Shown here: positions 11,845 through 24,177 of the stretch, piece by piece
Position numbering within the stretch: the first letter of the stretch is position 1
Layout: every line of letters starts with the position of its first letter
DNA from: Aplidium turbinatum
Taxonomy: Eukaryota > Chordata > Ascidiacea > Aplousobranchia > Polyclinidae
Length of the DNA stretch: 64,000 nucleotides
Assembly: GCA_918807975.1 (NCBI GenBank)
Contig: OU964918.1
Span: 40,594,477-40,658,476 of the forward strand
Reading direction: 5' to 3'
Position numbers and translations under genes: made by a program
Notes under the pieces: generated by a model
Databases searched by the model: none
What the model saw: the letters and a program-made list of their open reading frames with translations, nothing else
Told to the model about the DNA's origin: nothing

Positions 11845-13420
11845 GCATTCCTAATGGAGAGAATCTAACACTTGCTTCTCGGCCGATTGCGTCGTTTCGT
11901 TTTTCTTCATTAAGTCAGTTGCTAGATGGCGCAGTCTAAACAATGCATCGTCTTCAAGCGCCCTTTTGTTAAAATCCACGCTGGAAATGTATGTATTATA
12001 TGTATCTGTCACGAGCATATCTTCAGCATTGTCGTCTCATTATGTGCCTGCACGCTTCTTCTTCACTTGACAATAATGAACGATACGATCTGCTTGCCGT
12101 GTTTTCACCTCAATCAAGAAATTTGTTTTATATTTTGTCAAAATATGTTCAATTGTTCATGCAACGTTACAGTTTTTAAGGTTGTTCTTCAAAAAGTTTA
12201 TTCATATTAATCATGAAGTAATTGTGTTTTGTTAAAAAAACAGTAAAATTATTATGATGTGTCCATTTTGTAGGTGCCATTATGGTGCTTCTTTGAGTCT
12301 TATTTCTTGAACAAAGATATGATGATTTTTATATGTAGTGTATTTGCAACGTAATATAATGTTTACTACGGCATCTCAGTGTTTTCACCTTGGTATGGTT
12401 TCCTTGCTTTGCCTTTTCTTTCATGTCTTTCTGGCAAAATGTAATGGATTGAATCGATCCAACGCAGCCTTCATTTTGTGCATGTGTTCACCAGATAGGA
12501 TCAAATGGTAGGCTACCTTTTGTGATGTAGGCTAGATCTTTGATACCTGAAGCGGCGGTCTAAGATGGATCTCCTATACCATCATTCCAAAGAAGTCATA
12601 TGGCCATAATGCCCATTTGAAGAATGATTTACCTTTTGCCATATAGATTGTAGGCTAAGGTATAGTAGCTGCAACAGAAACCACAGCAGTCTTTCAGAAA
12701 AAGCGCCCAGTTCCCATCAACGACAAATCTGTCGGCCAAAATACAAAAAGTAGGCTACTGTGTGTGAAATTGTAGCCTAATTGAAGCATTTTATGCTAAG
12801 TTTTACTCTAATTTCTCTGACATGATCAATTGATCATCCATACGCATATTGATGCTTATCGTAAAAATTTGTTTTGTTTTTAAGGTTTATTGATGAATCT
12901 GACAGGATTGCAAACTTATTAATTTTAAAATTCCTTTATCAAATGTAGGCCTACAAGAACTTCAAAGTAAATGCTTTGTAGGCATAGCCTGGTTATCTTG
13001 TTGCAGAGATGCAGCGATTTTTTTATTCTGCTTTTTTATCAATTCAGCGCATGTTAAATTACTGAATTTACGTCAAAAAGCTTCAAATCAAGGAATTCGC
13101 GACTAACTTTTCAAGACGCAAGGTCTAGTCTATTACTGTTGTTGCCATGTAGATTTTGACAATCAAGTTATAAATTATAGCTACTTATCGCCTACCTGTA
13201 AATACTTTTTGATTAACAGTTGCAGCTGTAAATTTTTCCTTGTGTACCAATTGCATCAAACAGCCCTACACCAGGTAAACATAGGCTAAATAAAATTTTA
13301 TGTTCTTCACATTCCAAGTTCACATATGCGAAACCTATAAGCCTAGTATGCTACTTGCCTCACACAGTTGTTCACGACCTTCATTTTCCAGCATCAAATC
13401 TAAAAAATATGTAGCACTTG
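11845..13420. other. TJP 3' UTR and intergenic DNA
   Basis: Follows the TJP stop. I see no convincing AATAAA close to the stop; one lies near 13,287. No coding frame resembles a known protein. GTAGGCTA-like words recur. Confidence 0.5.
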
Positions 13421-13683
13421 CAGGCCGGATTTAGCTGATGGGGGGCCCCGGGGCACTTTTAGATCGGGGGGCCCCCGTGCAAAAAAATTTTTTGCGCCTA
13501 CGGCGCGAAAAACCATCTCTACGTCTACAGTAGCATTAGTCCTGTAGTGCACAGCATTTTGCAGAAACTTTAAAGGCCAAAAGGAAAAAAATAACACAAA
13601 ATCACATTTTTTTCCACATAGGGGGGCCCTACAAAAGTCGAGGGGCCCGGGGCAACTGCCCCCCCCCCCTAAATCCGGGCCTG
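13421..13683. mobile_element. hAT-type MITE, G/C-tract ends
   Basis: Left end CAGGCCGGATTTAGCTGAT and right-end complement CAGGCCCGGATTTAGG are followed by poly-G/poly-C tracts. Flanks AGCACTTG (13,413-13,420) and ATCACTTG (13,684-13,691) form an 8-bp duplication with one mismatch. 263 bp, non-coding. Confidence 0.75.
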
Positions 13684-14633
13684 ATCACTTGCCACAACCA
13701 CAGAATTATTCCCTGATTCATAACACAGCAAGGACATGGAAAAAAGTAGAAACTGCAAAATGCGAGCTTAAAAGTGTGCTCGATGTTGAATTGATTTTGG
13801 CTACTAATTGTAGGCCTACAGGGATTTCGACAGGGTTACAACAACACCCTCCTCTGAAGATTAGAGCTAAACATTAAGCCAACACAATTTTATCAATTAA
13901 AAATTTAAAAATCTATTTGTTTCGATTAACGTTCGTAAAAACACGTTTCTACTGCTTTCAGCACACTTTGCCTAGTTATTTATTTGCACCAGACAAAGCT
14001 GTCCGTAGGCCTATCCAAAACAACGAAATAATGCACAAAAAACACTTTTGATGCCAGTTTAAGAGTTCACTGAACATTTACTGTTCTGTTACAAATACAA
14101 TGAGCGTTGGAAGAATTGAAAGTATTCAGAACGATAAAAACAATCGCATGACATTAGGTCTGATGGCCTATAAAGCAATTTGAGGGGTAAGGTTAATAAA
14201 CGAAAACATGTTTTTTCTCGACAAAGTAGGCTATCAACTGTTATATTATTATTTATTCATCACTTGATATTCACGGGCACTGACATAACGAGGTAAATTG
14301 TACAAAAGGCTATATTAAAAGAATCATTGTAAGCACGTAATCGTTTTATAGGCTACTGGAAGATCTAAACATGTTCCACAACTGGGATACGTAAAACGAC
14401 ATAGGCCTGCCCTACAATAAGAACGAAATACAATATTTTTTACAGTGGGTGAGCATTTAGCAAAATAAGATTTTGTATTGTTTGCTGCACAGCAGGCTAC
14501 TGAGATCGTAGCCTACTAGCCAGAAAACTCTCAAAAAGTTAATTACTTTTTAACTGCGATTTCAATTTAACAAATGACATTGTCACTATTTCTCCTTACA
14601 ACACACACAAAGAATTAATTCAACAATTCATCA

Positions 14634-15643
14634 CAGGCCTCGAAATTTGTAGTTTTTTCCGGCGGTCAAGCATGTCCTACCGGACTGGCCCTTTCAGCGG
14701 ACATTTAATATCTCAACTGGACATATTTTTTGCATACGTAGATTTTGCACAAAATTACACTACAGTATTGTGTAGTCGTGTTTGTAGAAGAAGATTTTCT
14801 ACAACAGAATAACTCTGCAATGGTTGATGGCTTAATTAACCGACACTGAAGTAGGCTATACTGGAGCAGATTGCTTGCAAATAAATCAGAGCGTTAATGA
14901 CAGTCGTGTAATGACCCAATAAACACGATTGAAAACAACAATCCAAATTTCCTCATTACAAAAGCAACTACGATCACTTATTCCGTGGTTTTCGCGTTAT
15001 AGAATCGTTGTGCCAAGCGATTACTGCCGGCGCGGGGTCGTAAATCTCCATGTCAGGACCGTCCGGACAAATGCGCATTAGTGACTCAATAGTGTTAGCC
15101 CTCAATAGTGTTAGTTTTAACTAATTAACACAATAGTGTTAGTCTAACACCCTCCCTTCTGTGCAGAAATTCTATTTCTATAATTATCAGCGTGAATAAG
15201 GCCGCCACATTCGCCTGAGCACGTGCGGAACCCAGCTGAGACTTGCTTCTTTGTGACGTTTCTTTTTAACAAACGATCAATGTAACGCAATAATCCTCAT
15301 TGTTAAAATTAGAATACATATCCTGCCGAAAAGTTCAGACAACTTTATTGCAAGGCGTTATGTAAAAATGGCTACTTTTGCCATCAGCTCGTTAACCACG
15401 CCACTCTAATGTGATCTTTAAAGCAATTGCCTGTACTATTAATTGTTTCAGCTCCGTATTTGTTCGCGTTAAACAAACAATTGTAACAATTCAAATTTAA
15501 AATATATTTTTGCTGCATTAGCTCTGTTTTTGTCAAGAATTTTGCGGCGGTCATTTATGACCGACCAATGAGTCGGCTTCGGCAGACATTCGAGGTCATT
15601 CCGGAGGTCATGTCTGCCATGACCGCCGGAATTTCGAGGCCTG
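14634..15643. mobile_element. Non-autonomous TIR element, CATCA duplication
   Basis: Ends CAGGCCTCGAAATTTGTAG and, on the complement of the right side, CAGGCCTCGAAATTCCGG. Both sides carry CCGGCGGTCA subterminally. CATCA flanks both ends (14,629-14,633 and 15,644-15,648). About 1 kb with no coding frame. Ends look hAT-like, although the duplication is 5 bp. Confidence 0.6.
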
Positions 15644-16827
15644 CATCAGTTACATTGCAATTTCATTACAAATAATAAGTTAGTGTACCGGTAGCCTAAA
15701 TTATTCTGTCATCAACAACAATAGACAATAAGTGTAAAAAGTACCATATTAGAAAGTTTAGCTTTCATCATAGTAGATATCATTTTTTTATTGGACATGA
15801 AAGAGTATTGGTATAAATATAAAACATGTGAATTTCAGTTCTTAAGTTTTATCCCCATTTTTAAAGGCTCCCAAAGTCAGGCCTCCTAAAATGCACGGAG
15901 CAAATTGAAACCTTTGTAGGCTAATCACATCAAGCAGTTATCTGACATCTTTTTAATCTGTCGTTCTCGGCAGTCAGTTGTAACAAGAATTGACAGCGAT
16001 AGACACTTGTTTTACCCATCAGGCTGGGCTCATCAGTAGGCTATTGCACTATACTCGTTTGAACTTTTATTTGCATCAGTAGGCTAGAGGTAAAATGTGA
16101 GTAGCCTAATTACTGACGCAAAATAAAATGAGCCCGATCTAATAAATAACGCCTTTGCCAAACCCGCCCGCCGGCGTGTTTGGCAAAGGCGACAACCAGC
16201 GGCGGGGCCTGGGGCGACACCCAGCGGCGAGGCCCCAGAAAATTTTGAAAAATTACTTTGAAATTGGTGCATTCTGAGAGCATTTTCAGCGTGGGTAGGC
16301 CTATAAATATTCCTGTAAAATAGTACTGTCCGGTTGCATAGCAAAAGGATAAGATCATGTTTTCTTGGGCTTTGCTTGGTAATAGAGCTATAAGTCTCTA
16401 TGTTTTCTTGTTGCTAATTCCTGGCTGAGATATTTGAATGTTTGGTACAAGGGCAAAACTCGCTCTTTTAATGCAGTTTCTCTAAACATTAGGCAAACTT
16501 TGTTTTAGAGACATAAAGACTGAAAGCGTCATTCTCAATATCGTGACGTCACATGCGTGCCAAAGGGGGGTTGTAACCCCCAGAACCCCCCCCCCTGGCT
16601 ACACGCCACTGACTTAGCTGCAATAAGGTCTGATTTTATTATGTTGGTTTTATAACATGTTGAAAAGTTTTTGAAACAATTTTGCATTCATTTTGATGGA
16701 CTTTTGTTTCAATATCGTAGCCTAACAGTTTGGCTGTTTTATATGGTTGAAACAAATATGAACTACAGTACAGAAATTTTACAGCTTTTAACTAAGTGCA
16801 AAATGCATGGGCTTGTAGGCTATATTA
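15644..16827. other. Intergenic stretch with a GC-rich hairpin
   Basis: No gene seen. GCCTTTGCCAAAC (16,151-16,163) pairs perfectly with GTTTGGCAAAGGC (16,178-16,190). A G/C-rich run near 16,566-16,612 ending GGCTACACGCCACTG resembles the end of a hAT-type element whose other end I could not place. Confidence 0.5.
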
Positions 16828-17313
16828 ATCACATAGGTCGTAGACTTTTTGTTTACTCTAACGCTTACGGCCACATTTTTTGGATAGTTGTCGCTTGAGG
16901 CCACGCCGTAAAGTTTTCGCGTTTTTTTAGCGCATAGCGTCAACGCATACTTTTTAATGTATTTTTTTCGCTACAACTCGCCAATACCTTTCAGCGCTGC
17001 AGTTGAAAGAATGTTTTCAATGAGCAAAGACATATTGGAACCAAAACACAGCAAAATGTCACATGAACACTTTCAGATGCTTGTGTTTCTTTGTGGAAAT
17101 TCAAAATAAAACTTGTTTGTTTCGAATGGTTTATACCATGTGAATGTTTGGCACCTAGCAAACAAAATTAGTTTACGCTAGTGTATGCGCTGACGTTGAC
17201 GCCGCCAACTTTTTTTACAAGTTACGTTGACGCATATGGCGTATGGTTTTTCGAACGTTTGCGTTTACGCTGACGGCGTCAATATTTTTTGTATGCGTAG
17301 CCTACATCACTGA
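16828..17313 (+). mobile_element. hAT transposon remnant
   Basis: Contains a hAT C-terminal dimerisation fragment (16,981-17,109). The flanking DNA is rich in TACGC/GCGTA words. The right edge, read as complement, starts CAGTGATGTAGGCTACGC, a plausible hAT end; the left end is degraded. Confidence 0.55.
16981..17109 (+). pseudogene. hAT transposase C-terminal (hATC) fragment
   Basis: The frame reads PIPFSAAVERMFSMSKDIL, EPKHSKMSHEHFQMLVFL and CGNSK-stop. The SSAAVERxFS-type motif and the following SDxHFExLVFLKGN-like ending are typical of the hAT dimerisation region. Everything upstream in the transposase is missing, so this is a relic. Confidence 0.75.
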
Positions 17314-17509
17314 TATTAAATGCTTTGTATGATACACTTTAGCTTTATCTAAAGGTGCTTTAAACAGGATACTGTATAGGCTATTTCACAATTTTATTGC
17401 ATTTCGTTATTAAATTCCTTTTAGGCTAGTTTGTTTTCTTTTGAGTTAAACTTTTCAAGTGAAAAAAATCCTGATTTGATTTAAACACCTTTAAAGCGAT
17501 TTTATCTGT

Positions 17510-19355
17510 TTCAGCAAAAGTAGTTAACTTTGTTCTCAACAAATGGACCTGTTGTAGCTTCAGGCATTTTTGAAATACCTTCTAAATTTGTCAAAATGGC
17601 TAATGTAATTATATGCCCTTTTTTAACAAAAGTACTGAATAAATGTGTCTTGCAAGAAATCTTTCCTGATGTACTCAAAAAGAGTCTGATAATACCTGTA
17701 CCAAAAGTTAGTTCACCTTTACACTTTACAGATTTGCAACCAATTTCTTTATTGCCAACTTTTACCAAAATTTTCGAAAAAATTCTGTATAAACGGATGA
17801 TGAATTTTATTGACAAATATAATATTTTAACCCCAGCTCAACATGGTTTTCGTGAAAATGATTCAACAAGCTTAGCATTGACAAAAATTTATGATGATTT
17901 ACTTTCTAACTTGAATGATCATAAATACACATGCTCGGTTTTTGTTGATTTAAGTAAAGCTTTCGATACAGTTGATCATAGCATACTTTTAAAAAAACTT
18001 CACCATTATGGCTTTCGTGGCAAGTTTTTAAACGTTTTAACATCTTATCTAACAAATAGAATGCAAAGTACAAAGATTAATGGTAAGAATTCTAATTTCA
18101 ATGTTGTTAAATGTGGTGTCCCACAGGGTTCAATCCTTGGTCCCTTGCCTTTTCTTCTTTATGTGAATGATCTTCCAAATGCATCTTCTTTTTCAACTAC
18201 ACTTTTTGCTGATGACTCAAACTTTCATATGTCAGATAAATGCCTGTCGTCTCTCCAAAAAAATGTCAATAGAGAAATAGAAAAAATTGATGTGTGGATG
18301 AAATTCAATAAACTTTCATTAAATTATAGTAAAACTACTTATATGATCCTCTGCAACAAAAAAAATGCAGCAGAAAATTTTAGTCTGTCCATCAGTGGCC
18401 GATCCATCGAAAGGAAGAAATGTATAAACTATCTAGGTGTAACTTTGGATGAGCGATTGACATGGGATAGTCATATTATTAATCTTAGAAAGCAGCTTGC
18501 AAAGGTCTGCGGCATAGCATTTAAGCTGAGATACATTGCCCCTTTAACAGTATTACGGGCTTTATATTATGCTTTGTTTCAATCCAAGATCCAATACTCG
18601 ATTATAAATTGGGGAAGAGCAAACTCTACATTGCTTGCTCCACTACAAGTGTTACAAAACAAGTTCATTCGATCCTGCTTATTTTTGCCGAGGTCAACAT
18701 ATACAACTGTTCTTTATCACCAATTTAATGTGCTCAGAATTGACGATATTATTAAATTAGAAACTGCAAAATTTATGTACAAATATGTGCACAAAATGCT
18801 GCCCCGGGCCTTTGCTGACTGCTTTATTTTTGTAAATGAAATTCACCATAAAACCCGTCAGAACCAAAAAAATGATTTATATTTGCCTTCTACAACGTCA
18901 AACTCTGGTAAGAAGATGCTATGTTTTAATGGAGTGAAACTATGGAATCAAGTACCAAAAGAAATAAAAGAAAAGTCTTACAATGTTTTTAAATTTAAAT
19001 ATAAATGTTTATTAAAGAATTTGTACAATGATCACTCCTGAAGCGTATCATCCGCTTATTTCTCTACACAATGTTTTTTATGTTGCCCTGTGTTATTCCA
19101 TTGTTAATGTATTGTTAATTCCATTGTTAATTTTTACAAATTAAAGTGCTGGTATTGTGCTATATATTATATGTGTTAATGTTCTTAATTTTGAGTCTTT
19201 TGTTTAAATGTTTGGGTGGCAGCTGACTTTGGTGACCTTTTGGTCTTTCGCTGCCATCCTTGTGCAAATTATTTGTGTTTATTGTGTTTTGCTTTTTGTG
19301 TCTTTCTTTTTCGCCAACAAAACAAAAAATAAACTGAACTGAACTGTAAAATTAT
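17510..19355 (+). mobile_element. 5'-truncated non-LTR retrotransposon (CR1/L2-like)
   Basis: A long RT frame is followed by ~310 bp of 3' UTR ending in AATAAACTGAACTGAACTG. Short tandem 3' repeats instead of poly-A are typical of CR1/L2-group LINEs. The 5' end is cut just upstream of the RT domain, so the endonuclease is absent. The exact 5' boundary and target duplication were not resolved. Confidence 0.85.
17530..19041 (+). CDS. LINE reverse transcriptase, C-terminal part of ORF2
   Basis: An open frame of 503 codons with no proper ATG at its start (the first ATG is residue 23), as expected for a 5' truncation. RT motifs in order: PVPK (res. ~56), the VDLSKAFD block (139-146), GVPQGSILGP (196-205) and FADD (226-229, the catalytic pair). 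The C-terminal domain includes YLGVTLD and SKIQYSIINWG, and ends with a VKLWNQVPKEIK motif common in jockey/CR1 clades. The frame is unbroken, which implies a fairly recent insertion despite the truncation. Confidence 0.9.
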   Translation: MFSTNGPVVASGIFEIPSKFVKMANVIICPFLTKVLNKCVLQEIFPDVLKKSLIIPVPKVSSPLHFTDLQPISLLPTFTKIFEKILYKRMMNFIDKYNILTPAQHGFRENDSTSLALTKIYDDLLSNLNDHKYTCSVFVDLSKAFDTVDHSILLKKLHHYGFRGKFLNVLTSYLTNRMQSTKINGKNSNFNVVKCGVPQGSILGPLPFLLYVNDLPNASSFSTTLFADDSNFHMSDKCLSSLQKNVNREIEKIDVWMKFNKLSLNYSKTTYMILCNKKNAAENFSLSISGRSIERKKCINYLGVTLDERLTWDSHIINLRKQLAKVCGIAFKLRYIAPLTVLRALYYALFQSKIQYSIINWGRANSTLLAPLQVLQNKFIRSCLFLPRSTYTTVLYHQFNVLRIDDIIKLETAKFMYKYVHKMLPRAFADCFIFVNEIHHKTRQNQKNDLYLPSTTSNSGKKMLCFNGVKLWNQVPKEIKEKSYNVFKFKYKCLLKNLYNDHS

Positions 19356-19944
19356 AGATTAGTGCAGTTCAACCTTATGTAGTCCCTGACTATTCAAGGA
19401 ATTGTTTTCCAGTCAGTGACGTAGTTGGATCATATCAACAATGATGCTAAAAGCCACAATTTTTTAAAACCTGTTTTATAATGCTGATTGATATGAAATG
19501 TACGGCCGAGGGGCAGTATCAACAATAGAAAGTGTTCACAGGATTTGTTGAAGTTTTTACCATCATTGTCTTACAGTACCGTATATTTTTTAATGAAAAT
19601 CAACAGAAACAGTTCAATCAAACACCATGTGTAATATTTGTGGACAATAAATTGCATTCATAACTTATTTTGGATTGCCCACTAAGCTAAGTTTGTTAAC
19701 AATTTGTTACAAATTTATGGATTATTTACAAAACGCAACTGTTGAAGCTTAGGCCTGTTCAACAATCCTGTAGCCCTGACCATGATCATCATGTAATTAA
19801 AAGGCTTACTTTATAGGTTATTGTATTATAATTACATTATATTGTAACCTCATGCAAATTTTTTTGAAGGCCCCCCACCATGAAAATTGTCTGTGTCTGC
19901 CACTGCTGGTTAGTGGTTATGTATCATGTATTATAAATTGTAAA
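19356..19944. other. Intergenic stretch
   Basis: AT-rich, no gene or repeat recognised. A CACTG-type fragment near 19,868-19,910 may be the worn end of a hAT element. Confidence 0.4.
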
Positions 19945-20120
19945 AGTTGAACGCTTTTTGGCGAAAAACGGTTCTCTAATGGGCTAAAAATATGTACCGA
20001 GATATAAAAACTCCAACAAGCCCAAATTTATGCCTCTGGAAGATGGTTTACCCCCTTGAACATACCCCTTGAAGATGACCACTTTGAGATTTTGGATATT
20101 TTCTTGCAGTGTTGCCATAT
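19945..20120 (+). repeat. Left inverted terminus of the outer transposon
   Basis: Contains GGTTTACCCCCTTGAACATA at about 20,044-20,063 and upstream words that recur, inverted, at 36,055-36,215. Identity is patchy outside the core. Confidence 0.5.
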
Positions 20121-21006
20121 AAAACAATACGATTAAGTCTTAACACATTTTATCTCGCAAAACTTGTTCCTTTGTAGTTTTAAGCAGTTTTTGATAATTT
20201 ACCAGTATGTAGAAAGATATTTTAGTTGTTTAGTGACACACTTTAAATTGAATTTAAGTTAAAAAATAGTTTTTTTTTTGTGAATGGCAACATGTGTTCT
20301 GCTTTGGAGACCATGTAATAAAAGCGTGTGCCTTTTGATTGTTGGTACACGTTAGTATGAGTGATAGTGCAAGGCAACTAGGCTACTTTATATTGGAATA
20401 TTGCCTGATCAATGAGTATAAAGCCTTTCCAATTGAGAAGAGAGTACTGATTTAGATACAATTCAAAGTTGTAGTAGGCCATATTAGGCTAATGCCTGAC
20501 AGTTCTTAGCCTACAACCTTGTAGAAAACTAGGCTATAGCTTGTGGCGAAACCAACCTAGCCATTGGTGACTATCAGTACAATAGTTGCAATGAAATGAT
20601 TATTTTGGTTCAGTTTCAAATCTACAGAGTTTTACTATGGTGTAGAGAGGGATGGAGCAGGGGCCACTGCCCCTTAACCTTATTTGGATTTTTTGATTTA
20701 TTTTGAGGATAAGTTTTAATTTGCTCTTTGAAACAACTTTTGTTCGGCCAACACCTTGATGGTGTGTTGTAATATTGCAGTCAAGTATACCATAACAAAA
20801 ACAGACCCAGAGCAAGCATTGATTTTTATTGTTTTTCAGATGTACTATAAACCTATATCATATTGAAGATACAGAAATCTGAAAGTGTACTATTATACCC
20901 TTTGGGCAGTTAGCAGTCTACTTTCACCTAATAATGTCTGCTTTTGAAACTCGGTCCAAAGCAAAAAAGAAATTGGGTGATGTTGTTTACACTGATAGTT
21001 CAGGCC

Positions 21007-21375
21007 CTTAGGGGAATCTTTAGGCTAAACGTGTTACACGTTGTTTTTTTGCATATTTTTGCAGTTGATCAACCCAACTTTAATTTTAGTGGGTGCCGCA
21101 ACTTTTTGGGTCACGTGATCACCCCCAAATCGGGGATTTCCCCAGAAATCACGTTTCAGCTCTTTTTACGTCATTTTTGTGCAATTACATATTTGATTTT
21201 TGTATATTTTAACTTAAAAAGCACATACAAATAAGTGAGACAAAATAAACACAAAATAATTTTACTGATGACGTCATTGTGACGTCATCACATATATTTT
21301 TTTGCTTTTTTAACCTATTTTGGTCGTTTGCTGTTGGTTTTAGTTGGAGTACCGGTTACTAAAACCATTTCACAA
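21007..21375 (+). repeat. Left terminal inverted repeat (CTTAGGGG element)
   Basis: Shares with the right arm CTTTAGGCTAAACGTGTTAC, GTGGGTGCCGCAACTTTTTG and GGTCACGTGATCACCCCCAA. The small frame at 20,944-21,234 is only a shadow of this repeat. Confidence 0.85.
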
Positions 21376-21836
21376 TTCCTAAAAGTAGTTTCGTCATGAT
21401 TACATCTTTTATGACGTCATCATTACATTATTAAAACTAGACAACTTCAAATTCAGGAACCAATGGTAAGTTTATTCCGAAAAAGGCGATCAAATACTCT
21501 CATTATTAGTTTTGCAAATGCTTAAAATTTTACAATTGCAAGCAATAACAATAATTCCAGTACAGTATGACGCAATAACGACGTCATCAAGGGAATAACC
21601 AGAAGAGCAGCTACCAGGGGTGAATTTCCCTTTTGGTCATGCCACTTTAAAATTTAAAATAATATGTAGGCCTAATTATGATCTACAAATCAAATTAATA
21701 CACGACCCCAGATGATGCAATGTCAGAGTCTTAACACTGTTAATTCAAGATGAAAAAACTAGCGGTTTTCAATGTTAAATTTCTACCATACGTAATTTGA
21801 TGTTAAAAAAATTCGTGTACGACAAGTTTTTTCAAG

Positions 21837-22520
21837 TTACAAGATAGAGTTTAGAAAGTCAAAAGCATTTCTTGAATAATCAGTGTGGATTGGAGATGAA
21901 ACGTCGATGTGGATTGAAGATGAAACATCAGAGAGGATTGGATATTTTGTGGTCGAATTGCATGTTTCGTACTCGCATGAACAAAGACTTGTGCATTTTA
22001 TGGATTTTTTCTTACAGGAACATCGAGAGCCACAAGTAGACTGACAAAACGGAACAAGCTGATTTGCATCATTATGCTTCCAACCCCAAGCTAAAGGAGA
22101 AGGTAGTTGCTGAACATTTACGAGGCTTGATTTCCGTATTTCAGCTTGATGTATCGCTCTGCGTGTATGTTGCATCAGAGCAGCTGACGTTGGTTGCAGC
22201 TTTTCAATAGTGCAACCATTGGTAAACATCATATAACGGCATTCGTCTACATTCGTGACAGTAGGACTATTGCCTAAAGAGCTATGACATACTTAGCTCT
22301 TTGTATGTCATTTATAGAACTAGGTGAGCTTGAGAAATTCAGAGAGTTAAATAAGCCACACATTGCGGTAAGATTAAGCTTCCAACAATCCCAAGCCTTT
22401 TTTTCCAAAGACGAAACAGTATCACAGATTGTGATAGTATAAAACAAAGGTAAAGAAGCGCAAATCATCGGAGATTGAGGTGAAGATGAAACAATATGAT
22501 ATCATGGATTGGAATGAAGC
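21837..22520 (-). pseudogene. C-terminal fragment of a 'CDTVSS / Cys-rich tail' transposon-type protein
   Basis: On the minus strand one frame (22,468-22,274) reads LPLFYTITICDTVSSLEKKA, resembling a GCDTVS motif. A second (22,232-21,837) reads LQPTSAALMQHTRRAIHQAE, LPSPLAWGWKHND and a tail CGSRCSCKKKSIKCTSLCSC. A stop separates the two. I recall this motif order from long repetitive ORFs of unknown function in cnidarians, arthropods and fish. The Cys tail looks metal-binding. Only the last ~200 residues are present. Confidence 0.55.
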
Positions 22521-22574
22521 GAGTTTTTTCTCCAACTCCAAATTCAACCCATAGTTTACAGATTTCTAACTTGT

Positions 22575-22916
22575 CAAAACACGAAATTGCAATATTTGTT
22601 CACCCTGTACTTTTGCCACCTACATCATCCTTTACCAAATTCCACTGCCTCAGAGTTTACTACCAGATTATGGTCAGGATGGGTAGGTTACTGAAGATGG
22701 TATGGATGCTCTAGACTGGGGATGGAAAGTAGACAATAATCAGATGGTTCCAATCATGACGGACATGAAAGCTGCCCCGGACAACCTACTGAAAATGATC
22801 ACTGCATTTGCGAATCGTGTTCACCTCACTGTAGTTGCCGGAGATATGTGCTACCATACCATGCTGGATGTGGACCATGCCAAACTGGTTCATGTGTCCA
22901 TACAGCAATCACATAA
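22575..22916 (+). pseudogene. Second, opposite-strand Cys-rich tail fragment
   Basis: The plus strand carries LPPTSSFTKFHCLRVYYQ (~22,612 on), then in another frame DALDWGWKVDNNQMVPIMTD and APDNLLKMI, then in a third frame CICESCSPHCSCRR and CGPCQTGSCVH ending at TAA 22,914. The motif order parallels the minus-strand fragment 60 bp away but the sequence differs clearly, so these are two related proteins, both reduced to their tails. At least two frame changes. Confidence 0.55.
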
Positions 22917-23148
22917 TTACAGACGATGACATCGAGAGTGACAGCGATGAGCATTAGTAATACTTGATCCATTTGCTTTCTTTACGCTGATTATGTCAAG
23001 AGTCTACATGACCACATCGTATGAGCTCTTTATGCCTGCTCAGTTAACACAAATAGGCTATACAGGGTCATCAGTATTTATCGTTACAACTTAAATTGGT
23101 TATATTTATGAAATGAAAGAAAATTTAGAATTTTGGCAAATGTATTAT

Positions 23149-23461
23149 TGTTAGAAACGATTCCCCGCCCATTTAATATTATTGTTGTATCTCTGCTCCA
23201 TTCTATTTTCATGCTTGAGCGACCCGGCCATGCATTAACAATTTTTGCTAGTTGATCTTTCTTTTTACGTTTTGGCATGGACTGGAGTGGTCATTGTTTT
23301 ATAAATCTGGAGAACTGGAGATTTGGAGTGACTAGGGAATATGTAAGAATTCGGTAAGCAACTGTTTGTTTCGTTTTATTATTGTCGTTTTCAATACACC
23401 ATTTCTTCTAATAAGTAAGGCCTGCACTTTATCCAGTCTAGGCAAAAAAACGTTTTAGACA
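23149..23461 (+). repeat. 5' LTR of the BEL/Pao element
   Basis: 313 bp, TG...CA ends, apparently identical to the 3' LTR. Confidence 0.95.
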
Positions 23462-23534
23462 TCATTTATAAAACATACCTTTGCTTGGTGCAAGGTTATG
23501 CCTGTCTAGTTAACTCTAGCTAGTTGTGTAATTT

Positions 23535-23975
23535 GTTTGTTATCCTAGGGTAGTCTTTTCAGGTCTGCCAAGGATTCATTTATGGTATGTGCCTTTGTCT
23601 AGCTCACTTTAGCTAGTTGTGTAATTTGTTTTGTTATCCTAGGGTAGTCTTGTCAGGTCTGCCAAGGATTCACTATTGGTTTGTGCCTTTGAGCCTGCCA
23701 TGCTGTAAAGTTTGTTTGAATTTTGTAATTTGTTTGTTATCCTAGGGTAGTCTTTTCAGGTCTGCCTAGGATTCATTTTGTTGGTGTGTGCCTTTGAGCC
23801 TGCCATGCTGTAAAGTTTCTTTGAACTTTGTAACTAGTTGTTTGTTATCCTAGGGTAGTCTTTTCAGGTCTGCCAAGGATTCATTTTTTGGTTTGTGCCT
23901 TTGAGCCCGCCACGTTGTAAACTTTGTTTAAATTTTGTAAATAGATCTTCACTTTGGGCAGTCTTGTCAGGTCTG
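23535..23975 (+). repeat. Tandem repeats in the leader of the BEL/Pao element
   Basis: Four clear units of about 94-108 bp plus a degraded fifth, each carrying TTATCCTAGGGTAGTCTT, TCAGGTCTGCCAAGGATTC and TGTGCCTTTG. TATCCT starts at 23,541, 23,635, 23,738 and 23,846. They lie between the 5' LTR and the gag start. Confidence 0.9.
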
Positions 23976-24177
23976 CCAAAGATTGAAGCTTCTAAGCCTG
24001 TACTCTGTCAGGCCATTGTTCTAGTCAGGTAGAACTGGTTACCGTTAAACCCTGTAATTTTAGTAGGTTGCTTACTGACATTCTCCGTAATATCGTGAAG
24101 GTCAATTGTCACCTCACCTAAGGTAAGTACCGTACAGATTTTGTTTTTTGTAGCTTGTATATTGCTGTGTGTTAATT

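Noticed and set aside
12842-17400. Many 60-100-codon frames in intergenic DNA
   Set aside because: No conserved motifs apart from the hAT C-terminus at 16,981; consistent with chance.
20944-21234. Frame resembling the one at 33,021-33,293 (shared FRLNVLHVVFLH, SGCRNFLGHVITPKSG)
   Set aside because: Both are translations of the same terminal inverted repeat, not a protein family.
23535-23975. CRISPR-like direct repeats
   Set aside because: Units are ~100-bp tandem repeats without spacers, in a retrotransposon leader of a eukaryote.
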